Assembly (NCBI GenBank): GCA_950106755.1 | Contig: OX467083.1 | Coordinates: 24,299,029-24,363,028 of the forward strand | Source of the DNA: Climacium dendroides | Taxonomy: Eukaryota; Streptophyta; Bryopsida; Hypnales; Climaciaceae | Direction: 5' to 3' | Length of the DNA stretch: 64,000 nucleotides | Part shown: positions 32,292 through 45,300 of the stretch, in pieces | Layout: each line of letters begins with the position of its first letter | How positions within the stretch are numbered: the stretch's first letter is position 1 | Position numbers and translations under genes: made by a program | Notes under the pieces: generated by a model | Told to the model about the DNA's origin: nothing | Seen by the model: only the letters and a program-made list of their open reading frames with translations | The model's database searches: none

Positions 32292-32469
32292 AATTTAAGA
32301 TATTCACAAGCTTAACAAGTGAATTTCCAAACTTTAGTGTGCAATCTCTCCTAATGGGACAATCAATGAATAACTAAGTTCAAAACAAGGAACATCCAAT
32401 AAAGGAAAGGCAAATGGAGCGTAAAAGACTATTGTTACCAAGTGACTGTTTGCAGGGACGCAAACAGCT

Positions 32470-32479
32470 AAGAGGGAGG
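32470..32479 (+). promoter_or_regulatory. Polypurine tract
   Basis: AAGAGGGAGG ends three bases before the 3' LTR, the usual place for the plus-strand primer. Confidence 0.75.
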
Positions 32480-32482
32480 CTA

Positions 32483-33109
32483 TGTAGTATGTAAAAGTGG
32501 TAGAATTTGTCCAATTGGTAGAATGATGGTTAAATATAGAATAATTATCAATAGAAAAGTGAATATAGTGTAAATATGTTCCTAATGTCAATTAGTTTTT
32601 GATTGGTGAATTTTGTAAGGATATAAACTAATTGGTAGATTAGAAAAGACAAAGTTGAAACGTTGCAACCAATTGTGAAAGATACAAGAGTAGGATCAAA
32701 TGCCAATTGAATTAGTTTTCATGTGAGAGAGGCTGGAGCTCCTTCCTATGAGAGGAAGTAAATTATTAGTTTGTTTAATGATTGGAGAATTAAGATAATG
32801 TGGTGATATTGTTGAAATAATGAAATGTGTTTTGGAAACTATGATGTGATTGTGACATTAGAAAATAAAGAGATTGATTTGAAAAGACTTGGTGACTTTG
32901 AGTAATTGGAAACTTATAAAAGAATGTTGTTGTAGAAATTGTAGCATATTACTTGAGATAAAAAGGATTCTATATATTTAATCAATCAATTAAATTATTA
33001 TAAGGCAATAAGTAAAATCCTAATTATACAACCTAGCAATGGCCTCCCTAGCGTTCGAACTTGACCTCTTTGGATATTTCTCCAATAGGCGAAAAATACT
33101 ACACCTACA
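32483..33109 (+). repeat. 3' LTR (627 bp)
   Basis: It appears identical in length and sequence to 21859-22485. It supplies the polyadenylation region. Confidence 0.94.
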
Positions 33110-33114
33110 CAAGG
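33110..33114. repeat. 5-bp target-site duplication, right (LTR element)
   Basis: CAAGG, as at 21854-21858. Confidence 0.9.
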
Positions 33115-33210
33115 CTAGTAATTGATGTGAAGATTTTCAATTGATTGACAAAGATAATCTATTTACCTTCATGCCTTGTATATGGCAAGATAAATTAACA
33201 TAGGCTAAAT

Positions 33211-33214
33211 ATAT

Positions 33215-33290
<76 letters not shown>

Positions 33291-33292
33291 GT
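33211..33292. repeat. (AAT)n microsatellite
   Basis: About 26 consecutive AAT/ATA triplets with almost no interruption. Likely length-polymorphic. Confidence 0.95.
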
Positions 33293-36200
33293 ACCACTTA
33301 ATTAGGTGATACAAACACTAATGCATGGATGAATTGAGTTATTTTGAAGAATTGCCAATAAGCCCTTTCTATAGTTTGTTTAAAATAGTGACAACATTCT
33401 AGCATCCCAAGCATCGGATTGAACAACTTGTTTAAAATAATAAAAATGTGAGTGCTTTAATTGAAGATTTGACCAACAAATATTATAAAGAAAATTAATC
33501 AAAGACTCATTTCTACCTTTAAAAGTGACCTTAGTCACAAAATGTTACATAAGGCTTGCATTAGGATTTTTTGGTCCTTTAGGGGTTAAAAAGTGACATA
33601 CATATAATTATAGAATGATTAGTGTATCTTGATGATCTCTAAATTAAAATGTTTTTTTCTATATATTCTCTTTCTATTGTTAATGTATTGATATTTTAAA
33701 TATTTTATTTTTATTTTGAAAACTATTATATATAATTTTTCTACCATATTCAATTTTCTTTGGAAGGAAGACCATTGCAAAACTAGATTTTGACCTTTTG
33801 TTTTGTTTAGAATATGCTCTAAAAAACTTATAAAATGCCTTACGCATTTAGGGGTTAATCAAGTCACAAATTCCATTGAAATTTGTCCTTGAGATTAGAG
33901 CATTAGGATAATTAAGATGAAGGCATATAGTTGATATATATACATGTATCAATTTTTTTTAGATGGCCTAAGATATCTCAAATCACCAAATGTATGAAAA
34001 TGACATGTGTAAAATCTAAAAAATTAGCAAATGAGTCTTTTGACATCCAAAATGAGAAAATTGTTTTTCATACTTGTCTAATTTAATTTCTTATCATCAC
34101 CTTTATGTACATAAGACCATTACCCCCAACAAAGAGGGATACCGAGGTCTAGGCGATTGAATGATTAAAGATTAAAATTAAACATTGTCTCATTTGGATG
34201 AAGCGGCTCCTCAATTTAAAACCACATTTATCAATGGTCTTTACCAATTTATGAAATGAACTAATAATTATTATAAGTGAACTAGTTTATTTTCCCAAAT
34301 TGATGGTTCAAAACCACTTCTTCAAGGCAAAACTATAGTCTCTATTTCAAAGAAAAAAAACTATAGTTTCTATTTCAAAGAAAACATATGTAAAGTAAGA
34401 GTACAAGGATTAGCCAAAGAATATCAATAAAAAATCAATCATTATAGAAAACTATTTATTTATAATATTGGTTGGTTTGATTTAGATTTTTCTTTCGCCA
34501 TTGATCTTTGTGATATAGTTTGATTCTTAAAACTTGGAAAACCCATATGGATGTGTGAGTGTTTTGATCTCCACCCTTGAGACCAAACATGCATAATTGG
34601 GTTCTAAGTAAAATTGAGAAATTCTATAGATGAATGGTTGTAGTAAATGAACTGCCTTCCAAGCAATGAAGTTTTTTTACTAAATCCTACTTTTAATCTT
34701 TCTAATTGTAAATGGTTGATGAGTTGGAGATCTAAAAATCTAAGCTAGTTTAGGAATATCTAAGTTCAAGTTGAGAATATTCTAATCAATCTAAAAGTTA
34801 AACTATCCTAAGTTGTAGAGCTTTGTTCTTCCTATTCCAGGTGATAAAATCTTCAAATTTGACCTTAATTCCTAAAAGAAACTTACAGATAAAGTTTTGG
34901 CACTAGTTCTAATTTAAACCTCATTCACCATTTTCTCTCAAACTAACTATTGATTCTAACTTTAGATTTTTGGATAATTTTATTCAATCTTTTTACTTTC
35001 TAAGTTCTGATTTTCCACTTGGTTTGGTCAACTTTTGTGGACTTTCATCCAAATTTATCTTGTTTTAAATTAAAACTTCACTCTACTCTAACTTCTTCAA
35101 TTTTAATCTATTTTAAAAAGTAAAAATAGTTTTGGATTTCTAAAATTATCCTTTAAAAGATTATGATATTAACTTGTTCATAAAAATTCTTTTAAATTTT
35201 GTTTTAATTTTCTATTGTTTGACCCTAAATTACTTTTAGATCAAAAATTTGCAAAGTAAAAGTAGAAATTAGAAAGGGTTAGTAATATTTAACCTAAAAG
35301 TAATTCTAATTTGACTTCCCTAATTTACTATCTGAAATTGGTAAATTACTTTAACTTTAATTTTTTTTGGATAAAAGTTATTTACAAATGGAAGTTAACC
35401 GACTTGTGGTAAACCAAAGTTCATCCATCAATTACTTTTTTTCTTTCTCTTTTCAATTTTTGACTTTTATTTTTATCCTAGATGCTAAGATTCCTTTGAA
35501 TATTCTTTCTATTAATTTTCTAAATTTTCATTTATTTTTACTGCTACTCTTCTCAAAGGTAATTTGTGATCAATTATCCTAATTACTATGGTAAAAACAC
35601 CATAAAACTACTATGGTAATTTCTAAACTACTTTCAACCTACTCATTGATTTTCTAATTTACTATAGTTTAATCCTAATTCTAATTTTAATTTCAAAAAT
35701 CAATTCCTAATTGAATGTTTTTGGTGAAAATGCAAGAAATTTAGTAAAAAGTTCAATTACTAACCTCAATGTTGATTCCATCTTTGTTGAATACTGCCAT
35801 GATGCCGTTGATTGCATAGTCCAACTCCATGTACAATGTTTTATAATTTGATGCTAATTTTGTAAACTTCTAATGGTATGGAGCTTCTTAGTAATGGTAA
35901 AAGAGAGCTCTAAAGCTTCTTTCTTTGATCTTCTTTTTTTGATCTTCTTTCCTTGATCTTCTTTGATCTTCTTTTTTTGATCTTCTTTGATCTTCTTTTT
36001 TTGATCTTCTTTGAGCTTCTTTGATCTTCTTTGAAACTTCTTTTTCCTCTTTTCTTCCTTTTCTTCTAATTGTTTTCTTTTTCTTTCAAGATTTTTTGTG
36101 AAAAGGGAATCCTATCAAATCTAATCTTCAAATACTTGCTAATTTCTTCAAGAATAAGACAAATGCCTGAAGACAAACCACCTTGACTTCTACTAATTAA

Positions 36201-39200
36201 TAACTAACTTCTAGAATATTGGAAAGTCACTATTCTCTCTTTTTGTGTTTTTCTATTTGTCCATAAGAAAACTCCAACCTTGTTTAATGGATAAATATTC
36301 TCTAAGGAATTGGCATGTGCAATTTGAAGTCCTTTCTTCTCTTGAATCTCCTACTTGAGCACTTGGTTGCTTCACTTGTACTTTGTTTTGTGAACTTTGT
36401 GGTTGCTTAAGTTGTGGCTCCGTCTTCAGCCAAGTTCTGTCAATGTTGGGATGTAATTAATGAGCAATAGATGGAAATTTTTAGTGCATCCAGTATGTAA
36501 TTGCAACACATCGCCGCTCTAAAGGGCCTCAACCTCTTCAACTAAGCTTTTGTTAATTTTATTTGTGATGTTTGTCAACTCTCAACATAGCTTGGTCACA
36601 TCTAGTCACTCTCTCGTACTCCTTGGCTCTCTGAACCTCTGGTCAACTTTGGTTGACTTTGATAATCTGATCTCAAGCCCCCTTCCACTCACTTAGCCTT
36701 CACAATCTAGATTTTAAAATTCTTCCCCCTCTTTGGTATTTGGTCTAGTTACTCAGGCCTCTTGATTTGAACTTTAGAACTAATATATTCTCTCTCACTC
36801 TCTAGCTAAGTTTTGATGGTATGAAGGCTAATTAAACCTTCACAATCTATATATTTTTTTGGCTTTGAAGCACCTTCAATTCCTGTCTAATTAAATATTG
36901 GTAGTGATATAAATTCTATACTTGGCCTTTACTTTTCCCAAGCATCTATAATTTGAAATTTTGGGTGAAAATTGCTCTTCACCCTCTTTGGACTTTGCTA
37001 ACAATCTCTCTCTTTCAATGGATCCAGTTTTAAAATAAAAACTCAAAATTCGGACCTTTAGGCATCATCCTAGAGTTTTGAGTTTTGTGAATCAGATGGT
37101 ATGTTGACACATAAATTAACTAGTCAATCAAGCAACTCGCCTGATCTAGATGCCCACTGTACTGACCTTGTAGGTCTTATGCCTTCCAACCTGGCTGGCT
37201 GGCAGTGGTTGCTGGCTAGCTAGGTTCGAGTTGGCTGGCCTTTGTTCTGGACTCCAAAATCTTTGGCCATTGCCTGCCAATTTTTGGTTTTTTAATTCCC
37301 AAAATCTGGGATTAAAACCAATACTTCGGTCTCCTATTGGAGACCCTTTTAAACAAAACAAAGATGAAAATTTTTAATAGGGTGAAAGCTTCGCCATATT
37401 AGAGGGGTTAACTTCAAATTCTTAAAGGAAGATGGTAGATGACCACAAATGGGACTTTGAGAACTTTGAATTCCACTCAAAGTTTCTCTAAAAACTATTC
37501 AGACTCCACTTGGACCACGTATTCTTCCACATCTAGATTCCAAGGGGATTTTCTACAACAAGGTTGTGAAATCCCACACAAAGAACTTGGTAGAGAATTT
37601 TTAGTATATTGATTCCACTTAAACCACAAACAAGCAAGCTCCAAGGTATTCAAACTAACGGCATCGCTAGAATTTGGCTTGAATATCCTTGGGGTTAGTA
37701 CAAAAGACTCAAAAATAAGCAAAGACTTTAAGAATGATTCAAAAAATACAAAGGTTAGCAAGTGTTTTAAAGGGACCCCATGTCCTTTGAAATATGCTCA
37801 GAAGGTGAACAAGAACTTCAAAACAATAATTAGATGCAGAGCTTCCATGTATGGTTCAAAACAAGAGTTTTTTTGGCCAAATGGCCAAAATTCGAACAAC
37901 GTGGCCACGCATTGGCCAAAGCTTATGAAAAGAAAAAGGGGCGCAAAGAGAGTCAGTGGGCCTTTTATACGTTTCCAAGGCCCCCCACTTACCCCCAATT
38001 ACTCTAAAACTACCTACGTAACTAAAAATCACGAAAATCAACTATTACTACACCTATTTCTATCCTAGTGCTGGTCCTTCTATAAATTTTGGAGAAAAGC
38101 TCCAATTGAGAAACAAATTGCATTGTTGGCTTCAGAAGACCCAAATTATCTTAGAGGCCCCCTAACTCTCAACTTCCTTGCCAAAACCTTCACAAAAGAT
38201 GGCGTTTTTAAACCTAGTGTAAATGTGAAAAACTTAACTTTTAGAGTTTTAAGTCTTCTCCAATTCTAATTGGCTAGGGTTGTTTGGAAGGTTCAAGAAT
38301 GTAATAAAAGAATCCAAGAGGTCTTCATTTGGATTTCGTATAGTCATGATTTGCTTAGCATTTTGTGGAATGTTTTGAAATTTGTTTGGAATTTGGTGGC
38401 GCTGCCGGTTTGAGTAGCTATCAATGTCGGAATGTTGCGAAACTTGATTAAGTGCTTATTTAGATTAAGACACACACTCCTAATTTTTAGTGGGATTTTA
38501 CCATTACCAAAGGAATTTCTATGATTTTTTCTAACCTTGATAAAATGGTTGATTTCCCATGGAGTTAAGTTCTCCAATTTGAAAAATTCCAAGACCTTTA
38601 GGGTAGCTTCTAGGAAGCCCCAAGATCCTTTGTGCAAAGTTTCAAGTTCAACTTGCACTTTGTGGAAGAGATAAAATTTTATCTCCTATTGATTTGAATT
38701 CTTTTGGGGAGGAATCATTCCTATTTCAGGGAATCTTGACAAGCCAACTTCACCGTTACGCTCTTGGCATGTTTTATAATAAAACGCCTTTCTTTGTCTG
38801 TCGATCACCTTTTCCAACATTAGTGATTTTTACCTTCCGTGCTTGAGTGACTTTTGTTCAAGTTTGGGACTTGGATGGGAATCTCTATGAGATCCATCAA
38901 AGGAGGTTCCTAGAACCTAAGAAGAAAGTTGACATCCTGCACTACCAACTTTTGTTAATTGTGCCACGTCACTTCTTTATAAAGGTAAAATTCCACTCAT
39001 ATAGCATTTAGGTGTCTTCTACTTGATTTGCCATTAGGACTTAATTTCATTTGAAATTCCTAATTGACGTCCTTAATACCGTTTTATAACATTGAAAAAT
39101 GTATTTGGAGGGTTCTAAGGCTCTTCCATAATTCTAGGAGATTAATCCCATATGAATAGGAAATTTCTCCAAGTACACTGCAAACACTCTTTTTAACCCT

Positions 39201-41019
39201 TTTGCTAATAATTAGAGGTAAAATTAAGCAAATATAGGAAAAAAGAAAGGTTTGAGACCTAAGTGACAATTCCAAGGCTCACAAGATGTTGACAAATTAT
39301 TTAATGGAATCCTTGAAATTTGAAAAAGACAATATAAAATGTTGTACTATGAAGGATTATTGCATTCAAAATTATATTTATGTTAAAAAAATTTAGAAAG
39401 GTGTCAATTTTATCACATGATTATTGCAATCGCAACCTTTGTTTTTTCCTACTTCTAAAATGTAGGAAAACAAAATGTAGCCATTTATTGAAGAGTCATG
39501 TTGCTTTCCATAATATGTACATGGGGAATTTCATTAAAAAGGCAATATTTTGCATGCCATTTACGTGAGTCAAGAGCACATACAACAGCGCTTCTTGGCA
39601 TGTTAACTTCATACATGTGCCAATTTTGTCCCCAACAAGTCCAAATTGCAACACAACTCCCATGTTTCTTCACCCCGTGCCAACTTTCTATAAACTTCTA
39701 CTATAATTTTGTAGTCCCCCATCATGCCATTTTCATGAAATAATTGCCATTTTCATGAAATTCCCCATGTACCTACTTTAACATTATATATACAATTGGA
39801 TAGAAAAATAGCATACAAGTTACAATAAATTTTTCTTCTTCTGAAATTATTGGCGCTTATTGAATTTTTTGTGTGTATTGGATGATCTTAGAATTTTTCA
39901 ATCTATAATCTTGAGTCCAACCAAAACAATTACTATCAAGGCGTTTTCAAACTAAAGTGTAGTGAAAATATTGTCAATTTTGTTAATTTTTAACTTCTAT
40001 GATTTTTAAACTTTAATTTGCACCAATACAAATCACTTTATTTTGTTTAGAACTTAGCATGGCCATATGTATATACCTTCTTGAGAAAAAAATGTGGCTT
40101 AATTTATGATTTTATTCTTCATCATTTGCTTAGTACAAGTTTGGCATGTCGCACTACCATATTTTTGAGACAATAAATGTATTAAATATAATATGATGAA
40201 GAAATTTTTAAAAATTTAATCAATATTTTAGAATTTTGATGAATTCAACAAGACAATGCAAATTCTTCATTGTTGATTCACAAAAGCAAAAAAAAATCAA
40301 ATATTTTAATAATATATAAAACTTAGATCTAATTTGCATTGTTTAATTTGAAATTGTTTGTCTATTAATAATATTTAAAAAAATTATTGGTGGTATTGTC
40401 CACCTATTAATCTATTACTTTAAAATACATTTGAATATTACAAAAGCTTAATTCTAAGTGCACTCTCCTATTCAAGACTTTAGTTCTTCTAAGACTTTGT
40501 AAAAGGCTACAAAATTGGCATATTTTCAATTTGTAAACCTTACAAATGATTAAATTATAATATTTTTGTACAAATCAATTTTATGCAAGTCAAGTTTGTT
40601 CATAGTCAAAAAAGTTATTGACAATTAATATTCACCAAATTAAGCAAATATTAGCAATTATTTACTTCCTATTAACCACACTTAACTTATGTTAATATAG
40701 ACAACATGGTTTGTAAAGTTCCTAACAAACTAAGGGAATGTGGGATTCAATGAGGCATCTTTAGACCCTTTTGTCAAGATTTTCTTACTTCCACAAGAAC
40801 TATCCATATTCAAAGCTCTCATTGTTGAAATAATATGAAGTTCTAGAAATAAGATTTGTACATTACACACCAAAGAACTAGATGCACCACTTAAATATAA
40901 AAGTTCTTGGAGGCTTGCTCAAAAAGTGGTCAATTTTTTTCCACTCAAGAAAGATTGAATCAATGTTGTCTCAGAAGACATCACAATTACATGAAAGAAC
41001 TTACTTTCTTAGTCTACCA
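33293..41019. other. Gene-poor AT-rich interval
   Basis: No open frame here resembles a known protein. Visible items are tttaggggttaa motifs at 33573-33589 and 33847-33858, a gatcttcttt-type tandem run at about 35920-36030, and a pyrimidine-rich stretch to about 36100. The ORFs of 60-130 codons show no domain and are probably chance. Confidence 0.5.
35920..36035 (+). repeat. Short tandem array of gatcttcttt units
   Basis: About nine degenerate copies of a 10-16 bp unit containing gatcttcttt. Low-complexity sequence. Confidence 0.75.
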
Positions 41020-41890
41020 CTAGCGGTTGGCATTTGCTAAGCTACGCATTCATTATTAGAATTTCATTAGAATTTTTTATGTATTAGATAGAATGCAGAG
41101 CAAGAATTTCAAATAAATCTTTAGATAAAAATCACTAAAATCTTTATATAAATCTTTTAATAAATAAGAATATACTGAAATAAACAATAGAAATTTAATG
41201 AATGATGAATGAAATACAATAAAAGATACACAAACATTAAAATGCATTAGAAATTTGACTCAATTGTTACAAACAATGGCAACCCAAATAGAAGAATTTA
41301 AAGGAAAAACTTATAAATCTCAAAATCTTTGTAAACAATTTAATTGTTGTGAAATCCAAAATCGGTTCAATCTAATAAATTTCTCAAATCATTTGGTAGT
41401 AGCAATAGAAAATTGAAATCAGAAGCTCAAAGCTCACAAAAGCAAAAAATCATAGAAATGCAAAAGAAGTATAAAGCCAGCAATGAAATTGCTACCTTTA
41501 TAATATCACCATATTGATCTTCTTTAATATCACCTCAATTGCAATGACTATATTATTTCTATAATATCACCTTTTGTCAAAAGTGATATTACAAAGGTGA
41601 TTGTAAACTACTACTCTATTTCAGTAATATCACATTGTGTGAAAATATGATTTCTATGTATGCATGATTGGAAATATTTTTATAAAATAATTAAAATAAT
41701 TATGTTAAAAGACTTATCGAAATCATTATCATGCATTCTATTCAAATATATCAAAGTTTTACTAATATGTGATACAATGAATGCGTAGCATAGCAAGCAC
41801 GAGCCCCTAGTATTAATGGTTGCATTTGTGATATTACAGAGGGAGTTATGATTTTAGTAGTATGATGGGTTGTACCATCCACAACTTATG
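41020..41890. repeat. AT-rich dispersed repeat, copy 2 (inverted relative to copy 1)
   Basis: Inverted similarity exists between its own ends: 'gctacgcattcatt' at about 41041 and 'aatgaatgcgtagc' at about 41778. This gives it a TIR-like structure of about 750 bp. Its left part is the reverse complement of the repeat at about 5251-5880. The centre (41490-41650) has gatattacaaagg palindromes, also shared with copy 1. No coding capacity. Probably a MITE-like family. Confidence 0.55.
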
Positions 41891-43569
41891 AACTCTTTTC
41901 AACATTGACAACTCTTTTCAACATTGACAACATCTTGTAGTATTTTTGAAATTAAAATGGCATTGCAACACTATAACAATAATGACATTGTAAATATGAT
42001 CAAATTCAATTAAAATACCACCACCTCAACTTTGCATGGATCCATTAGCATCTCAAATTTTCAAAAAGAATACAATTGATAATTCAATATTTTGACAATA
42101 AAATTTTAATTGCACATATACCTTGGCAATTTAAATGGAGTTGGAGTTGATGTTTTGATTGTAGACAAAACAATCATATTAGAGGAAGATGCTTGTACAA
42201 ATGAAGAACTTAACTTCAAAAATTGTTCTACATGCCATGCACTAAGCTTTTTTTGGTAGTGGTATTGAATAGTGAGAGACTTTCCTATTTCCACATTATA
42301 ATTAAGGCTCACATGTAAGAGCTTGTACTGTTTTTTGCTTCACAATTGCTCTGTGATCATACCTTATAAGAGTCTTCTCATTTTAGTGACCAATAATATT
42401 TGATATAATCTCTTTAGGTACTTGAGCTACAAACATTTTTTGTAATTGTAGTGGTCCTACTTTTGTTGTTGAAATTTCTTGTAGTATCAATAGACTATGT
42501 CATCTATTTTAACCAACCTCTCACTATACCCACACATATCAATTGGAATACTTTTCTTGAACCAAAACATAAATTCTTGTGTGATGAATGGGTTTCCAAA
42601 AAAGTGGTTCAGAGGTCTTGCAATTGGAAGGCATGTATTCTATGAGCATAGAAGAAATTGTAAAATGTATGTTGGTTGTAAGAAACAAAATGAGTTCAAA
42701 GTGCTCCTATTGAAACTGCTTCAATGAAATTATGACACCTAGTTTTTTGAAATTCTCTCATTATACCTAAATAAATATAACACTAAATAGTTATTAAAAT
42801 TATACTAATCATGAGGTAAATCATGAAAAAAAATACAAAAATATGAATCTTATATGTGGGAACATAAGAAAGTTGTGTAGTGCCATGTAGGGATTTTAGA
42901 TTCATAGAGAATAATTTGGGACTTGCCCTTAATTTGAATTTGACTTGGACATGAGTCTCTTTTTCAACCAATCAATGCTTGAAGTATTGTAGTGGTCACT
43001 TTCCATATTCCTTAAACATCCCTTTCTATCCTTGGGCTTACATAATTCCCACATCATATGTTAATGCAACAATCAATGTTCCTATCTCTATAAGCATTAT
43101 AATACCAAAATTTTCCTTAAATCATAGTAAACTTAGAAAAAGACATTGTATTTGTACCAAATCTCATTTGAGCCTCTTTGGGTACTACTAATACATAGTG
43201 ACAAAAATAGGCTAGAAATTGAATGGCTTTCCTTAATATCTATCAAAAATGCTCAAAGCCCATAATATGACTTCTTAATTTAAAAAAGCAATTGCAATTG
43301 CAATGACATTGTACACATTAAAAGCTCTACAAAGAAGATATATCTAATTAGGTCTTTAAGAAACCCATGTTGCCCAAAGTGTTAGTCCCCTAATGCCAAT
43401 TGCTCTCAAACATAAACAATGTACAAATAATACTTGCTACAGATGGTTGGAAATGATTGAAGTCCAAAACTCAACTAGCTTAATCCCTAAATGCCTAAGG
43501 CCTTTTTGGAGCTTTTTGGAATTTGGTCTTAATTAAACAAAAAGCCAACATTTTAAGCATTTTCTTTTT
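41891..43569. other. AT-rich interval with no recognisable gene
   Basis: Short ORFs on both strands lack domains and codon bias. Nothing structured was seen. Confidence 0.45.
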
Positions 43570-44113
43570 CTCTACAATCTCTAACATGTCTAGTTTGAAT
43601 TTATACAATTACAATTCAAATAAAATTGATCAAATTCCCAACAAGATCACTCGTAGATTGAAAGATTGTAATGTTTGATCACGAAGGTGTTAAAATTGTG
43701 AACGTGATTTAAAGTCTTCACATATCAAATAAAAAAAATTGGTCACAAAAAAAAATATGAAGTTAAAGGGCATAACATGCAATACCTCAATCAATTTATA
43801 GCTTCTCAAAATCTACTTTATAATTTTTTTAAATGAATTTCTAATGTGATTTTTCTCCAAGATCTAGTTTATTGTATTTGAGGCTCATTTCCAAGAATCC
43901 TCTTAACACTAAAAAATCAAGATTTGCAATGGACACCCTTGCACAAAATCTTAAATAAATTTTTTTATAATGATTTGTTTTCAAAATTGAATTTTTGATG
44001 CTAAAACTAGACTTCAAAAAGAATTTTTCAAATTTATAAATGATTAAAAATAGCAACTTAAGCAGATTTTATTTAACTTAAAAGTATTGTCGACACCAGT
44101 ATTTAGGGGTTAA
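43570..44113 (-). repeat. Dispersed repeat with ttaacccctaaa terminus, related to 1.5-2.0 kb
   Basis: About 43650-44000 is similar, as reverse complement, to about 1645-1900. Its right edge is tttaggggttaa at 44102-44113. The same edge motif occurs at several other repeat boundaries in the window. Confidence 0.5.
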
Positions 44114-45300
44114 GGTAATAAGTTTCTAGAAAGCCATGACATAGTAAGCACCAGAAGCCCCAAACAGAAGAAATCAAGGAATAGGTCATCGTGACACCAA
44201 ATTGTCCTATGTGTAAGAAAGATTCCTAGTCATATGCATTCCATTAGATTCTGTACAAGAAACTCATCCAGTCACAACAAACAATGCCAGGCAGGGATTC
44301 AAGCCCAAGAGCTCTAGCTGATGTAGTAGATCATTCAAGGAATGCACAACGATGTTTTCAAAGATCGAAGTTCAAAACTCAATAAATTTCAGGCCCAAGA
44401 GCTCTGGCTAATGCAGCGGGTACGGGTAATCCAAGCAATGCCTGCGATTGCATTCACTTTAACCGCAACATCGGAAGTTCAAAAACGGACCGACTTTGAT
44501 CAATTTCTAGAAAGCAATTGTGAATACCAAGAAATAGCACACATCAAAAGCTCCATACAGAAGAAATCAAGGATTAGGTCATCATGACGCCCATATTGCC
44601 CCAAGGTGATAGAAGAATTCTGGCCATCTGCATTGAATTAGGTTCTGTACAAGAAAGTCATCTAGTCACAACAACAATGTCACGCATTCAGACTCTAGAG
44701 CTCTAGCTGATGCAGCGGATAATCCAATCAATGTCAACAATGCCTTCACTCTACCCACAAATTTGGAAATGATCGGAAGCCCAAAACTCGACGGACTTAA
44801 TAGGTTTCTAGAAAGAAGTTTTGAATGATACGACACAGTACACATCAAGTGCTCCACATAGAAGAAATCAAGGATTTAGGTCATCGTGACACCCAAATTG
44901 CTCAATCTGTAAGAAAAAATTCTGGTCATCTGCATTCCATTAGATTCTGTACAAAAAATTCATCCAGTCCCAACAACAATGCCATGCAGGCATTTAAGCC
45001 CAAGAGCTCCAGCTGATTCAGCGGATCTAACAAGCAATGCCTACGATGCTTTCACTTTGCCCGCAACTCGACTGACGAAATGAATGTCTAGAAAGCAATT
45101 GTGAATGCCATGACACATCAAAAGTTCCACACAGAAGAAATCAAGGATTTAGGTCATCGTGACGCCCCAATTGCCCAAATGAGTGAGAAAGAATCCCGGC
45201 CATCTGCATTCAATTAGATTTTGTACAAGAAATTCATCTAACCGACAATGCCATTCGGGACAAAAGCTCTAGCTGATGCAGCGGATAATCCAAGCAATGA
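44114..45300. repeat. Degenerate tandem array derived from the aquaporin 3' end
   Basis: The block 'agctctagctgatgcagcgg' plus the following 'aagcaatgcctacgatgc..ttcactttacccgc' recurs at about 44311, 44401, 44697, 45006 and 45267. Spacing is about 90 to 310 bp. Between these, 'cagaagaaatcaaggatttaggtcatcgtgac' and 'ctgcattccattagattctgtacaagaa' style blocks recur too. The last copy runs into the final codons of the aquaporin CDS. So the array seems to be repeated duplication of the gene's last codons and 3' UTR. Confidence 0.7.

Larger units (their letters stand above)
21859..33109 (+). mobile_element. Complete 11.25-kb Ty3/gypsy (Athila/Tat-type) LTR retrotransposon
   Basis: Two 627-bp LTRs (TGTAG...CTACA) enclose a primer binding site, several ORFs and a purine-rich tract. 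The 5-bp duplications CAAGG (21854-21858, 33110-33114) are identical. By eye the two LTRs match at every base, so the insertion is very young. Domain order in pol is protease, reverse transcriptase, RNase H, integrase, which is the Ty3/gypsy order. There is no chromodomain, and the tRNA-Asp-type primer site and extra ORFs on both sides of gag-pol fit the Athila/Tat branch. ORFs in order are 22796-23245, 23258-23746, gag 23832-25823, pol to 30062 and a coiled-coil ORF 30399-32291. Confidence 0.93.

Noticed and set aside
38395..38420. Second primer-binding-like site (ggtggcgctgccggtt) as the trace of another LTR element
   Set aside because: Several mismatches to the site at 22490, and no LTR pair or gag/pol remnant found around it.
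37495..38658. Cluster of ORFs of 60-130 codons
   Set aside because: No domain, overlapping on both strands, AT-rich codons; nothing supports coding.
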